Assembly: GCF_022012415.1 (NCBI RefSeq)
Contig: NZ_JAKLTR010000003.1
Coordinates: 62,001 to 126,000, forward strand
Length of the DNA: 64,000 bases
From: Terrimonas ginsenosidimutans
Lineage (GTDB): Bacteria; Bacteroidota; Bacteroidia; Chitinophagales; Chitinophagaceae
Reading direction: 5' to 3'
The notes beneath the pieces were generated by a model that was given only the letters and a program-made list of their open reading frames with translations, had not been told where the DNA came from and searched no databases. Below are positions 8,937-17,366 of the stretch, in pieces (within the stretch, counting starts at the first letter, position 1; each line of letters opens with the position of its first letter). The position numbers and the translations under genes were made by a program.

Positions 8937-8975
8937 GATCAACCACTGCAGAGCCTGCAGTGGTTGATCTTTTTT
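8937..8975 (+). terminator. intrinsic terminator of the M36 gene
   Basis: A perfect 15-bp stem gatcaaccactgcag / ctgcagtggttgatc with loop agc is followed by six T. It starts 26 bp after the stop codon. Confidence 0.93.
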
Positions 8976-9238
8976 ATTCAAAGGCTGTCATTCTGAAAAT
9001 CTTTTCACGGAAGATTTTTGCGAAATGTCAAATCCATCCTGTTCTGCCGGATTTATCCTGTTCAATGGCGTTTTTAAGTTTTAAATGATGAAAATCTCCT
9101 CAGATCACTGGCGTTTACGCCAGAGATTTGTACGCCGATTTTTATGTGTGATGAAAAAACTGGTAGACGGGAATTCAAGAAGTTTAACCGAAGTCGGCAA
9201 ATACTGCAACGGGTAATTTTTACGTCTAAAACTTGTGT

Positions 9239-9955
9239 ATGCGACCAATTGCTGCAAAAATCCGCTTTGATAGATCCGGCTATTATTTCATCGCATTGAT
9301 GGCATTAGCCATTGCCGGCTTTTGGCCCTCCTACTTTTCCCGGTTCTTTAATGGTACGAATGACTATAACTTCTACTTCCATTTTCATGCGGTGATGATG
9401 GTTTTATGGGTGGTGGCACTGATCATCCAGCCATTGCTCATAAGGAAAAAGAAATTAGCTGTTCACCGGCTCATCGGAAAGTTTACCTATTTGCTGATGC
9501 CGGTCATGCTGATCTCGGTTCTGCTGATAATGAATAGCGGCCTGAAGAAGGTGCCGGAGGAGGAGAGGTCTTTTTCCGCGGTGATTTTTCCGGTCAGGGA
9601 TTTTTTCCTGCTGGCGATTGCGTTTTCTATAGGAGTATGGCATCGGCGAAATGTGCAGATCCATGCGAGGGCAATGATCATAACGGGAATTGTATTTATC
9701 GAACCTGCACTGTTCAGGCTTTTAGGACAAATCTTTAGAGGAATGGCGCCAGCCGGGTTTTTAGTAGGAGTGTTTCTCATCTTGTCGCTACTGATCACAC
9801 TGATCATTATGGAAAGAAGGCTGAAGTCGGGCAGGTGGCTATTCCCGGCTTTTCTGATCATTGATGTGATCGTGTACCTGCTATTGATTTTCGGGGTTTC
9901 CCTGTCGTTTTTGGATCCGATCGTAAAATGGTTTGCGAAACTGCCGCTGACTTAG
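9239..9955 (+). CDS. seven-helix membrane protein of unknown function
   Basis: A 238-residue inner-membrane protein from ATG 9239; the frame also permits a TTG two codons earlier. About seven hydrophobic helices are visible: near residues 14-32, 45-66, 76-96, 115-133, 140-160, 172-194 and 202-225. Conserved-looking polar features are FHFHAVMMVLWV and IQPLLI, then HRLIGK, and WHRRNVQIHARAMI. Paired His residues at helix edges are reminiscent of DUF2306-like or haem-binding membrane families, but I cannot assign the family with certainty. The gene is monocistronic. Confidence 0.75.
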   Translation: MRPIAAKIRFDRSGYYFIALMALAIAGFWPSYFSRFFNGTNDYNFYFHFHAVMMVLWVVALIIQPLLIRKKKLAVHRLIGKFTYLLMPVMLISVLLIMNSGLKKVPEEERSFSAVIFPVRDFFLLAIAFSIGVWHRRNVQIHARAMIITGIVFIEPALFRLLGQIFRGMAPAGFLVGVFLILSLLITLIIMERRLKSGRWLFPAFLIIDVIVYLLLIFGVSLSFLDPIVKWFAKLPLT

Positions 9956-10216
9956 CAGCTACTGGAGATCTTTTGAACTAAAACGGGAACTCTACGCCAG
10001 GCTTGACTTTAATTAGCTAAACGACATTGGACCCGGCTCTTGCATGCATTAAATTCGATAATGAATGAAATTTGCCCGGCACCTCCTGCGCTATGCTTCA
10101 GCGGGCAGGCTCCGGGATGAAAAACTGCTGATGTCTTAACTAAAGCAATATCTCACATAAGTCGATGTATAAACAGCCAGTCTGGATCTGCCGGACATCT
10201 TATAAAGGTGAAGGTA

Positions 10217-10718
10217 TTATTTTGGCGGAGCAGTGTTTGAGTTAGCGATATCTCTCAATATTTTCCATTTGCCATCTTCTTTTTTCCAGAGGATGATGTA
10301 CTTTTCTTCAGCAACGGCCTGGTCTTTAACGTAAACAGTTACAATTCCATCCTCAGCCAAAAGATCGGCGTTGCCGAATATGTCATTCGTTTTGAGATCA
10401 ATTTTTGTTACTCCTGAATTGATAATGCCGGAAAAAACTGTTTGAATACCAGCTCTTCCTGTCACAGCGGGTCCGGCGAACATCAGCCTGGCGTCGGTGG
10501 TATAGGAGTTGGCAACGCCCACGGAATCGCCTTTGGCTATGAGCTCCATGAAGTTCCGGTTTTCGGCCTCGATCTCTTTTTTGCAGCAGTCAGATCAAAA
10601 GGAGCGACGATATCTTCTTTGATCACAGGTTGTTCAGCATTGTTACAGCTAATGGCGATAACAGATGCGAGCAGTAAAGACTGAGGGGCGTTCTTCAGCT
10701 TACCGATCGTCTATTCAC
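10217..10718 (-). pseudogene. NTF2/SnoaL-like lipoprotein gene broken by two single-base deletions
   Basis: The downstream 110 codons (MELIAKGDSVGVANSYTTDA to WKILRDIANSN) are a clear SnoaL/DUF4440-like NTF2-fold domain but begin mid-domain. Upstream in a shifted frame lies the missing start: SLLLASVIAISCNNAEQP (a lipoprotein signal with lipobox AISC), then VIKEDIVAPFDLTAAK. The two parts join if an A6 run near 10585 had been A7. The first codons (GTG at 10718, reading NRRSVKLKNAPQ after it) join if one more A is restored near 10702. The 5' end of this gene coincides with the end of the 0.5-kb structured repeat (10689-11222), whose second copy has ATG at the matching start codon. Either this is a decayed gene or both lesions are homopolymer sequencing errors. 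Confidence 0.65.
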
Positions 10719-11222
10719 CGTGATACTTCCGTTATTTTCCCGGGAGATCCTGTGTTTTTCCCATGGATTCCCTTTTGCGTACAGCGATATTTACAACAGA
10801 GAAATTTCTTAGTCACCGTCATTTTCAGGACTGGTGGAGGAGGGCAGTCCTGAAAAGGGCGGTGCGTTTTTTTTCATTTATTAGTATGATCAAAAAAAGG
10901 GATAGTGAGATAGGAATTGTGGAATTATACAAATGAAAGTGGGCGACGACAGTCAAACGCAGCAATGCGGATGCTGTCGTATGCCCATTTCTGGCCTGCG
11001 CGCGCGGCAATGAATGAAGCAGCGTGCGCGGCGGTAAATGGATCGTAGCGCGCGACGGTGAAAGGATCGCAGCGCGCGATGTGCATATTACCCCGCCCCC
11101 CGGGAAGACATAGAGCCCCGGGACTTATTAAACCTTCTGTGATATACTAACTTTTGTAACCTTTAAACTTACCAAACCTTCTAAACTTCCCCCCCATCTC
11201 GCCAACTTTTGCTCCTGATTCG
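10689..11222 (-). repeat. 0.5-kb structured repeat, copy 1
   Basis: Homologous, in inverted orientation, to 21545-22057. Both copies contain a hairpin with 19-nt arms (10814-10832 with 10846-10864; caccgtcattttcaggact against its near-complement), a second hairpin with outer arms gggcgacgacag / ctgtcgtatgccc, and a GC-rich tract of cgcgcg units. Copy 1 has an extra insertion of gcgcgcggcggtaaatgg- and cgcgcgacggtgaaagg-type units near 11000-11080. One end coincides with the first ten codons of the broken lipoprotein gene. No transposase frame exists inside it. It may be a MITE-like element or a duplicated regulatory/RNA region. Confidence 0.75.
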
Positions 11223-11259
11223 CTTCAGCGTGGCATCAAATAATGACGATCTGTAACCG

Positions 11260-12705
11260 TCAATTGTTGCTCTTCATCAGGGAGTGCAATTTTTCTTTTG
11301 CTTCCGCATCATCGGGTTCAAGCAAAAGGTATTGCTCATAAATGCGGATCGCATTCGTTTTGTCTGCTGTCAGGCGATAACCCTCTGCAAGACTGTACAG
11401 CGCAGATGAAGATCCCGGAAAGCATTTTACATTCAATCTGAACAATGCAATCGCCGTCTGTGTTTTTTTATCAAATAATAAGTGATACGCCCACCTGTCT
11501 ATTACACTCTCACGTAGTTGGTCCGACGGCCCTTTTCCAACAGCAAGCTTGTAGCCGGCTTCTTCCCCGTTACCCGATACTTCCCGGATCACTTTTTTGG
11601 TGAAGTAATATTTGTCCGTCGCTGTCGTAGCACCAAATAAAGTTGATTTGATCAGATTCGACGCATCCCAATAGTTTTCGACTTCTCCGTTGGTCATGAT
11701 GATCACGGTATAGCCGAGGTCCGGGCAAATGAAAAACTCATTCGCAATGCCGAAATGTCCTCCTGTGTGACCCAGGATCCCATATCCGTTGAGTGTATCA
11801 GTACTCATGCCATAAGCGTAATATCCTCTGTCGTATTTTACTTTTCCTTTCAGATATAAACCGGTTGAATGTTTATTAAGCAGGACATTAGATAAAACTG
11901 CTTTTGAGAACCGAAGAAGATCTTCTGCTGTTGTATAATAACCGCCGGCTGGCCCGCCTTTAAAGACATTTACGTAGTTGTTGTTTTTCCAATGCCCGGG
12001 TTTTTCAGGTGACATGGTATAGCCGGTAGCAATGCGTGGCTGGGCATTGTCCAGCTCAAAAGCCTCCGTGTCCAGCATGCCCGCAGGTAGAAGAATATGA
12101 TCCCGGACAAAATCAAAATAAGTTTGCCCGCTGACCTGTTCGATGATCTTACCCAGCAGGATGTACCCGGCGTTACTATATGCATAACGGCTTCCAGGTT
12201 TGAACGCAAGCGGTTTGCTGGCAAACAGGGGTAGGTAATCGTCCACGGACAGATATTTTTCTTTCGGCACTTTATCCAGCTCTTCCCAGAAATTCCCGAG
12301 TCCGGCGGTGTGGGTCAGTAGTTGATGGATCGTCACGCTATCCGCGATTGTTTTATTAGGGTAGTCTGGTAGATACCTGCCCACCATGTGGTCGATTGAA
12401 AGCTTACCGCTTTCAGCTAATTGCAGAATGGCCATCCCGGTAAACATTTTTGTCATCGAGGCCATGTTGAAACGGGTATGGAGCTGGTTACGGACCTGAT
12501 CGGCCCTGTTTGCGAAGCCAAACGCTTTTTGATAAAGGATCTTATTGTTTTTCGCAACGAGGATCACTCCGCTTAAGTGATCGTGCTGTGCCATCTTTTC
12601 CAATTCCAGGCTGATCTTATTTATGCTTGCTTTATCTGTTTGTGCGGTCAATGAGGAAGCAGAGAATAGCATCACCAGAGTGCATATCAGGAAGGGTCGA
12701 ATCAT
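11260..12705 (-). CDS. secreted serine hydrolase, beta-lactamase class C/PBP-like, with C-terminal TPR-like tail
   Basis: A 481-residue protein with a signal peptide ending at SLTAQ (about residue 21). The class C/DD-peptidase fold shows all three motifs: S83-M-T-K86 (SxxK, nucleophile Ser83), Y175-S-N177 (YxN) and H312-T-G-G (HTGG replacing KTG). Residues from about 395 on form a helical tail with TPR character (HLLFDKKTQTAIALFRLN, SALYSLAEGYRLTADKTNA, AIRIYEQYLLLEPDDAEAKE). HTGG and the TPR tail are typical of the broad family of esterases, D-aminopeptidases and penicillin-binding-like hydrolases rather than true beta-lactamases. The substrate is unknown. It is divergent from the AraC-type gene at 12785, with a 79-bp shared promoter interval, so that regulator is a candidate controller. 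Confidence 0.9.
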   Translation of the reverse strand: MIRPFLICTLVMLFSASSLTAQTDKASINKISLELEKMAQHDHLSGVILVAKNNKILYQKAFGFANRADQVRNQLHTRFNMASMTKMFTGMAILQLAESGKLSIDHMVGRYLPDYPNKTIADSVTIHQLLTHTAGLGNFWEELDKVPKEKYLSVDDYLPLFASKPLAFKPGSRYAYSNAGYILLGKIIEQVSGQTYFDFVRDHILLPAGMLDTEAFELDNAQPRIATGYTMSPEKPGHWKNNNYVNVFKGGPAGGYYTTAEDLLRFSKAVLSNVLLNKHSTGLYLKGKVKYDRGYYAYGMSTDTLNGYGILGHTGGHFGIANEFFICPDLGYTVIIMTNGEVENYWDASNLIKSTLFGATTATDKYYFTKKVIREVSGNGEEAGYKLAVGKGPSDQLRESVIDRWAYHLLFDKKTQTAIALFRLNVKCFPGSSSALYSLAEGYRLTADKTNAIRIYEQYLLLEPDDAEAKEKLHSLMKSNN

Positions 12706-12784
12706 TGCGGGTAATATTTTCAGCGAATAACTGTAAATTTCCGCTGCGTTGATTGTACAAATGTCAAGGCGCTGGTTAAAGAAA

Positions 12785-13626
12785 ATGGAAATCGAGGTAT
12801 ATCGACCACAGTCGCCGTTATTAAAGCAGCATGTAGCGTGTTTTTATGTGCTCAGACGGGCGGACAACGCTACTCCCACAACCTATCTAACGTTTCCCGG
12901 TGAGCACCAGGCAGTATCACTTTATGCGGACACGACGAGTGAAGTTACGGATGATACCGTGATCATCCGGCATGAACCGAATGGGGTGCTGGAGAGCCGT
13001 GTTGTAGGGCGATTTCAGAAAGCGGTTTGTGTGCGGTATGAAGGTCCGATATATGAGATCACCACGCTTTTCCGGCCGCTGTCCATCAATGCATTCCTGC
13101 CGTCTCCGTTGAAAGATCTGGCACCGGGGCATTTCCCTCCGTTTGATCCGTATCCCGATTTTATGGCTACAATGTCCGGCATTTATAAAATGACATCTAC
13201 AGCGGAGCAGCTTCAGGCAATGGAAAAGTATTGGATGGGCAGGTATAACGGGTTTCAGCATCCTTTTCTGTCGTCTGTGCTGGAGCAGCTGTATAAAGAT
13301 GATCCGGATGAACAGGGAATAGCTTCTATCTGCAGGCTTCATGGTATCAGCAGGCAAACCCTGCATCAGCATTTTGAGCGTTATTTGTGCAAAACGCCTT
13401 CGCTGTTCCGGAGATCCTGCGATTCAGACGGGCAATGAAGCACTATAAGCCGGAGAAATTTCAGTCGGGATTTTCACGGCTTTCTGCCATGTCGAATTAT
13501 TTTGATCAATCGCACATGATCAGGGATTTTAAAGCATTGACAGGATATACGCCGAAGGATTTCTTTCCGGGTTTATCGAGGATCGGGGATGGAGAGGTGA
13601 ATTTGATGGTTATCGACGGAGAGTAA
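12785..13626 (+). pseudogene. AraC-family regulator with a one-base frameshift in the HTH domain
   Basis: From ATG 12785 (MEIEVYRPQSPLLKQHVACF; an earlier ATG at 12761 is possible) the frame covers the AraC N-terminal sensor and the first HTH (GIASICRLHGISRQTLHQHF), then runs into stop at 13438 after KTPSLFRRSCDSDGQ. The second HTH continues in another frame: ILRFRRAMKHYKPEKF, then FDQSHMIRDFKALTGYTPKD, ending at 13626. Restoring one base near 13408 (cggag-atcctg to cggag-a-atcctg) gives one uninterrupted protein of about 280 residues. The missing helix junction would abolish binding, so the gene is inactive unless this is a sequencing error. It is divergent from the serine hydrolase gene. 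Confidence 0.8.
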
Positions 13627-13803
13627 AGACGGGAGCACGTTGTAAAGTGTCAGCCTTTTACCAGCAATGGCTTCCATCCAAGCGCGGCACTCGGCCATCG
13701 GTCATCGAACCAGTGTAGGAAGATCTCTTGACTAAAAGACATTCTATTATAATCCCTGCAGATCAATTTATTCTCCGTATTGTTATCACATTTATTTACT
13801 ATT

Positions 13804-14433
13804 ATGTCATTATCAAATAGAGCAACACGTCTTCTGGAAAATTCTGAAAGGGAGCACGTTTCTGTGAGTGAGCCCGTGATCAGAAGAATATTTGATCAGA
13901 ATAATGCGCCGGTATTTGAAGCATTATTACAATTTCAAATGAAGTATGGGGGATATACTTTTTATGCCGGTCTGGCTCCTATCCGTTTTACGCTTCTGCA
14001 TGGAGGCGGGGGTTATCCGGAATCTAATTATACCGCTGAGATTTATTTTCAGGCAGGCAATGTAGGTAACCCCCAGTATTATTTTGAGTGCGCACAAACT
14101 AAGTACCAGATGCAGTTCTTCCTGGATGAAGAGGGGCAGTATTATGAGGATTACGAAGTAAAGGCGTCGAGTTTTGAGAAAGTCATCGAGCATTTGGCAT
14201 TAAGGAAGGAAATCGCAGGTAGAGATACTTTTGAGCGATTTTTTAATAGCGAGAAACTCAGTGTTCAGAAGCCTGAAGAGGTTCTCGGTCTTACCCTTAT
14301 AGCTGAAGCTTCTGACGAATATTCCCAATGGTATCAGAATGAATTCATTTATATGGAGAAATGGAACGGGTGTACGTCGCTTTTTGTATCTAAGCATTAT
14401 CCGGATAAAGAGAAGTTAGCCGAACTGAAATAA
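13804..14433 (+). CDS. hypothetical soluble protein, possibly immunity-type
   Basis: A 209-residue cytoplasmic protein. ATG 13804 is preferred over a TTG at 13780. It is acidic and rich in aromatic residues, with segments KYGGYTFYAGLAPIRFTLLH, YPESNYTAEIYFQAGN, QFFLDEEGQYYEDYEVKAS and SSFEKVIEHLALRKEI. The layout, with beta-rich segments, an FxKVIEHLAL helix and a C-terminal YMEKWNGCTSLFVSKHYP, recalls SMI1/SUKH-like or other immunity folds, but I cannot assign a family. It is followed convergently by the DUF1801 gene. Confidence 0.65.
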   Translation: MSLSNRATRLLENSEREHVSVSEPVIRRIFDQNNAPVFEALLQFQMKYGGYTFYAGLAPIRFTLLHGGGGYPESNYTAEIYFQAGNVGNPQYYFECAQTKYQMQFFLDEEGQYYEDYEVKASSFEKVIEHLALRKEIAGRDTFERFFNSEKLSVQKPEEVLGLTLIAEASDEYSQWYQNEFIYMEKWNGCTSLFVSKHYPDKEKLAELK

Positions 14434-14451
14434 AAGTCATCACAGCATTGG

Positions 14452-14859
14452 TCATTTCATTTCCTGCTGGATCATCTTTTCCAAAACCTTTACGTCTACA
14501 TCCGCCAGTTTTTTGATATAAAGGCAGCCAGCGCCTGTGGTATACTTTCCTAATTTTTTAAGCGCTTCAGTGTGATTCTGCAAGCCGGATAAAAGATATA
14601 GCGAGAGGTTAGCCTTACGGGGAGAAAAGCCCATTCTCATCCAATCTACTTCACGGCCGCTCTTTGGGCTAACATAAACTTTATTGCCAAAGCCGATAAT
14701 GGCTGACCCCCACATTTTAGGTTTTGCTTTGCTGGCTTTTGCCATCATGTTGATGATGGTTTTTGTGTCTGCCCGTTTTTCTTCGTCAGTGATTTTGTTG
14801 ACGAAGTCGTCTACACTCGAGTCAGTTTCGGTCGTTTTGATTTTTGCGAGCTTGGCCAT
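14452..14859 (-). CDS. DUF1801 (YdhG-like) protein
   Basis: A 135-residue cytoplasmic protein starting at ATG 14859 (MAKLAKIKTTETDSSVDDFV). A longer in-frame start at 14955 would overlap the upstream gene and adds only non-conserved residues. It has the DUF1801 pattern: an N-terminal VDDFVNKI, MMAKASKAKPKMWGSAIIGF (about residues 35-54) with the conserved MWG, then YVSPKSGREVDWMRMGFSPR and KKLGKYTTGAGCLYIKKLAD. The family is related to the frataxin-like/YdhG fold and has no settled function. A common role in iron or stress homeostasis has been suggested but is not shown here. It lies downstream of a lipoprotein gene on the same strand. Confidence 0.85.
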   Translation of the reverse strand: MAKLAKIKTTETDSSVDDFVNKITDEEKRADTKTIINMMAKASKAKPKMWGSAIIGFGNKVYVSPKSGREVDWMRMGFSPRKANLSLYLLSGLQNHTEALKKLGKYTTGAGCLYIKKLADVDVKVLEKMIQQEMK

Positions 14860-14951
14860 GGGAATGTGGTTTATGGGAAGGTAGGAATTTTTGAGGGGTT
14901 TAAGTAACCTAACGGAGAGGTGGCCAGGGGTCTTGCCTAAATTCATTTTGC

Positions 14952-15341
14952 TCATTCATAATCTTCAGGTTTAATAGTGACGGTGAAAAGATGAATGCTA
15001 TTCCAGTCACTATAACTGTATTCCAGCGTAATACGCAAATCGCGAAGGGGCTTGAATTCAGGGTTTGACTTTATCCAGTTGATGTTGCCTTCTCTTGTAG
15101 AACGTTCGATTTCCGCAAGGTCGTAATCTGCCGTGTCAATTTTTAAATATAAAATGTAGCGGAAGCGGTCTTCCTGGATTGCGACGGTAGTTTCAAGTGT
15201 TGTAATACTGTCGATCTGTCTGGGAAGGGTTTGGTTAAGTTTTTGGGACGTGGCTTTCAATATTTCATAGGTGGATGGTTTGCGCCGGTTATTGCAGGAT
15301 AGGAGAATGAGTGCGATCAAGATCACGCAGAATTGTTTCAT
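14952..15341 (-). CDS. small lipoprotein, unknown function
   Basis: A 129-residue protein with a classical lipoprotein signal MKQFCVILIALILLSCNN; the lipobox LLSC puts the lipidated Cys at 16. The mature part is a single small alpha/beta domain (KATSQKLNQTLPRQIDSITT, then RFRYILYLKIDTADYDLAEI, then LRITLEYSYSDWNSIHLFTV). No family is recognised. It is probably in the outer membrane or periplasm. It may be cotranscribed with DUF1801 downstream. Confidence 0.7.
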   Translation of the reverse strand: MKQFCVILIALILLSCNNRRKPSTYEILKATSQKLNQTLPRQIDSITTLETTVAIQEDRFRYILYLKIDTADYDLAEIERSTREGNINWIKSNPEFKPLRDLRITLEYSYSDWNSIHLFTVTIKPEDYE

Positions 15342-15402
15342 TATGCTGGTTTTCTTAAGAAGATAAAAAGGTTGGTGGCAGATTCAGTATGGTGTCTATT
15401 TA

Positions 15403-15942
15403 TCAGATCTTACTATAGACGATATCCAGTTCGCATGCCAGCCTGTTGCTGAATTCTCCGATAAAGGCCGGGTTGAATTCCGGCCAGTTCCAAAAGATAA
15501 ACCCCAGATCACTGAATCCCCAGGAAACATCGAAGTTGAATTGGTGGATTTCGGCAGTATGATCGCAATGCGGGCAACGCAGATCATCGCTTTCTCCGCT
15601 GGCCCATTGATCAATAAAGTCCAGCTCTCCACCTGCGATATCTTCATTACATGCGGGGCATTCAACTACATCTAACCCCAATTGGCCGGTATGAAAAATA
15701 TCCCTTTCAGTTATGATTTCCAGGCCATTCGTGATCAGATCCAAAGGAAGCGCGGAAGGCTCGACTACTATCGACGCTGCTCCGGCGCCCATTGCATAAC
15801 CTTTATTACCCAAAGTGCAGTCGGTTAGCTCACTCGCGACAATGCCGGCCCGTGTCAGCCATTCTAAAATTTCCTGCGCTTTCTTTTGACGGTCAGGATA
15901 TCTCGAGATTTTTGGAACAATCGCTATTGATATATCTCCCAT
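15403..15942 (-). CDS. zinc-ribbon-containing hypothetical protein
   Basis: A 179-residue protein from ATG 15942 (MGDISIAIVPKISRYPDRQ); the TTG at 15975 lies inside the upstream DUF418 gene and is not favoured. Two CxxC knuckles, CPAC and CPHC about 29 residues apart, form a probable zinc ribbon in the centre. The flanks read KKAQEILEWLTRAGIVASEL and FDVSWGFSDLGFIFWNWPEF. No enzymatic motif is visible. Such soluble proteins with an internal zinc ribbon are common conserved hypotheticals, and an immunity or housekeeping role is equally possible. It starts 22 bp after the DUF418 stop on the same strand, so the two are likely cotranscribed. Confidence 0.7.
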   Translation of the reverse strand: MGDISIAIVPKISRYPDRQKKAQEILEWLTRAGIVASELTDCTLGNKGYAMGAGAASIVVEPSALPLDLITNGLEIITERDIFHTGQLGLDVVECPACNEDIAGGELDFIDQWASGESDDLRCPHCDHTAEIHQFNFDVSWGFSDLGFIFWNWPEFNPAFIGEFSNRLACELDIVYSKI

Positions 15943-15964
15943 CTTATGAAGATATATTTTCTTT

Positions 15965-17224
15965 TTATACAGCAATAGATGTTTTCCTCATTTGCTGCCA
16001 TTTCCCATACGTCGCACTGCGCCATAAATATTCAATCGGTCCATAGTTAAAATAACGCAACCACAAACGACTGAGGATGATCTGCCCGATAAACACCAGC
16101 ACACCGAAGATGGTATAATAAAACGGTCCTACTTCTCCAATATAATTGAATCCTGCACCAAGGAAAACCACACTTCCAATGACCGACTGCAACAGGTAAT
16201 TGCTGAATGCCATCTTACCCACCGGTGCTACAACGGACATTAGTTTCGCCACTGCCTTATTTTGAAAAAGCAGCATCAGCGCAGCAACATAGGCCAGTGC
16301 AAGCGGTGCAACGCCGAAAGCATAAGCGATCGTTTGATAAAGACCTTTTGTGTTCAACTGCCAGTAATCTGCCATACAGTAGCTCATATAGCGCGCGAGC
16401 AGATAATTGGCCGGCAGCCCGATCACTACACCCGTCGCAATGATCATATACAGGACCTTCTTGTGTTGCTGGATCCTGTTATAAAAACCTGACCGGCCAA
16501 GTGCGTACCCGATCAGGAAGATGCCGAGTACTTTAGGGATCCTGCTTACGAAGAACAGGTAGCCATACCGGAAAAAGAAGCCGGCTGTGTTGGCTTGAAG
16601 AGCTTCGCCCCAGCTTGCCTGTTTTAAATAAGCGGCAATATCCTGGTCGCTGGCCAGCATTTTGCCGGAGATCGCGTACATGACCTTCCCGCCTGTTTCA
16701 TACATCAGTCCTGCGGGCGCATTCAGGAAAACCCAGTATGACTTTGCTGCATAAAGGACGATCGGGGAGAGGATCAGGATTATTCCCGTTATGATCATGG
16801 CCTTATTGGATAGTTTTCGCATCCACAGTAAAATGAACCCCAGCAATGCGTAAAAGAATACAATGTCACCAGGCCAGAGCATCAGGTGAATAGCACCCAG
16901 TACTAACATCCATCCCAATCTTCTTCTTACAAGGGGTGCGGCGTCAACGCCCTTATCTGCCGCTCTCTTCAGTTGCAGGGCGATTCCCCAGCCAAATAAC
17001 AGGCTGAAGATGGAATAGAATTTTCCTTCAATGAACATATGGTGCAGGAACTCCATGGTGTGATCCTGTTCCGGTAACAGCCAAGGTCCTGTATTCGCCG
17101 GATTTTCGGTGTACCACGAAAAGCCAGCCAGGTTGGCAATGAAGATCCCGAGTATGGCGATCCCGCGCAGTACATCCATAAACTGTTCTCTGTCCTGCGA
17201 AGCAATGGGGGTTAGTTGTGGCAT
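15965..17224 (-). CDS. DUF418 family membrane protein
   Basis: A 419-residue polytopic inner-membrane protein with about ten hydrophobic segments. The N-terminus DVLRGIAILGIFIANLAGF and then FIEGKFYSIFSLLFGWGIAL are characteristic of the DUF418/acyltransferase-3-like group. The C-terminal DUF418 core holds APVGKMAFSNYLLQSVIGS followed by YGPIEYLWRSATYGK (about residues 335-410). Members are thought to act in cell-envelope or transport processes, without a proven reaction. The full length is normal for the family. Confidence 0.92.
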   Translation of the reverse strand: MPQLTPIASQDREQFMDVLRGIAILGIFIANLAGFSWYTENPANTGPWLLPEQDHTMEFLHHMFIEGKFYSIFSLLFGWGIALQLKRAADKGVDAAPLVRRRLGWMLVLGAIHLMLWPGDIVFFYALLGFILLWMRKLSNKAMIITGIILILSPIVLYAAKSYWVFLNAPAGLMYETGGKVMYAISGKMLASDQDIAAYLKQASWGEALQANTAGFFFRYGYLFFVSRIPKVLGIFLIGYALGRSGFYNRIQQHKKVLYMIIATGVVIGLPANYLLARYMSYCMADYWQLNTKGLYQTIAYAFGVAPLALAYVAALMLLFQNKAVAKLMSVVAPVGKMAFSNYLLQSVIGSVVFLGAGFNYIGEVGPFYYTIFGVLVFIGQIILSRLWLRYFNYGPIEYLWRSATYGKWQQMRKTSIAV

Positions 17225-17366
17225 GTTGGTTTGGTTAAGTGATGACGAGGGAGACGATGGCTAATGGCTGATGGTCGTTGGCTGAATCTCTTTTTAGAGA
17301 AAATGATTTTTATTGATCTGAGCTTTATGGTATTCTTTAAATAGAGTGAGGTCAGTCATCGTGTCC

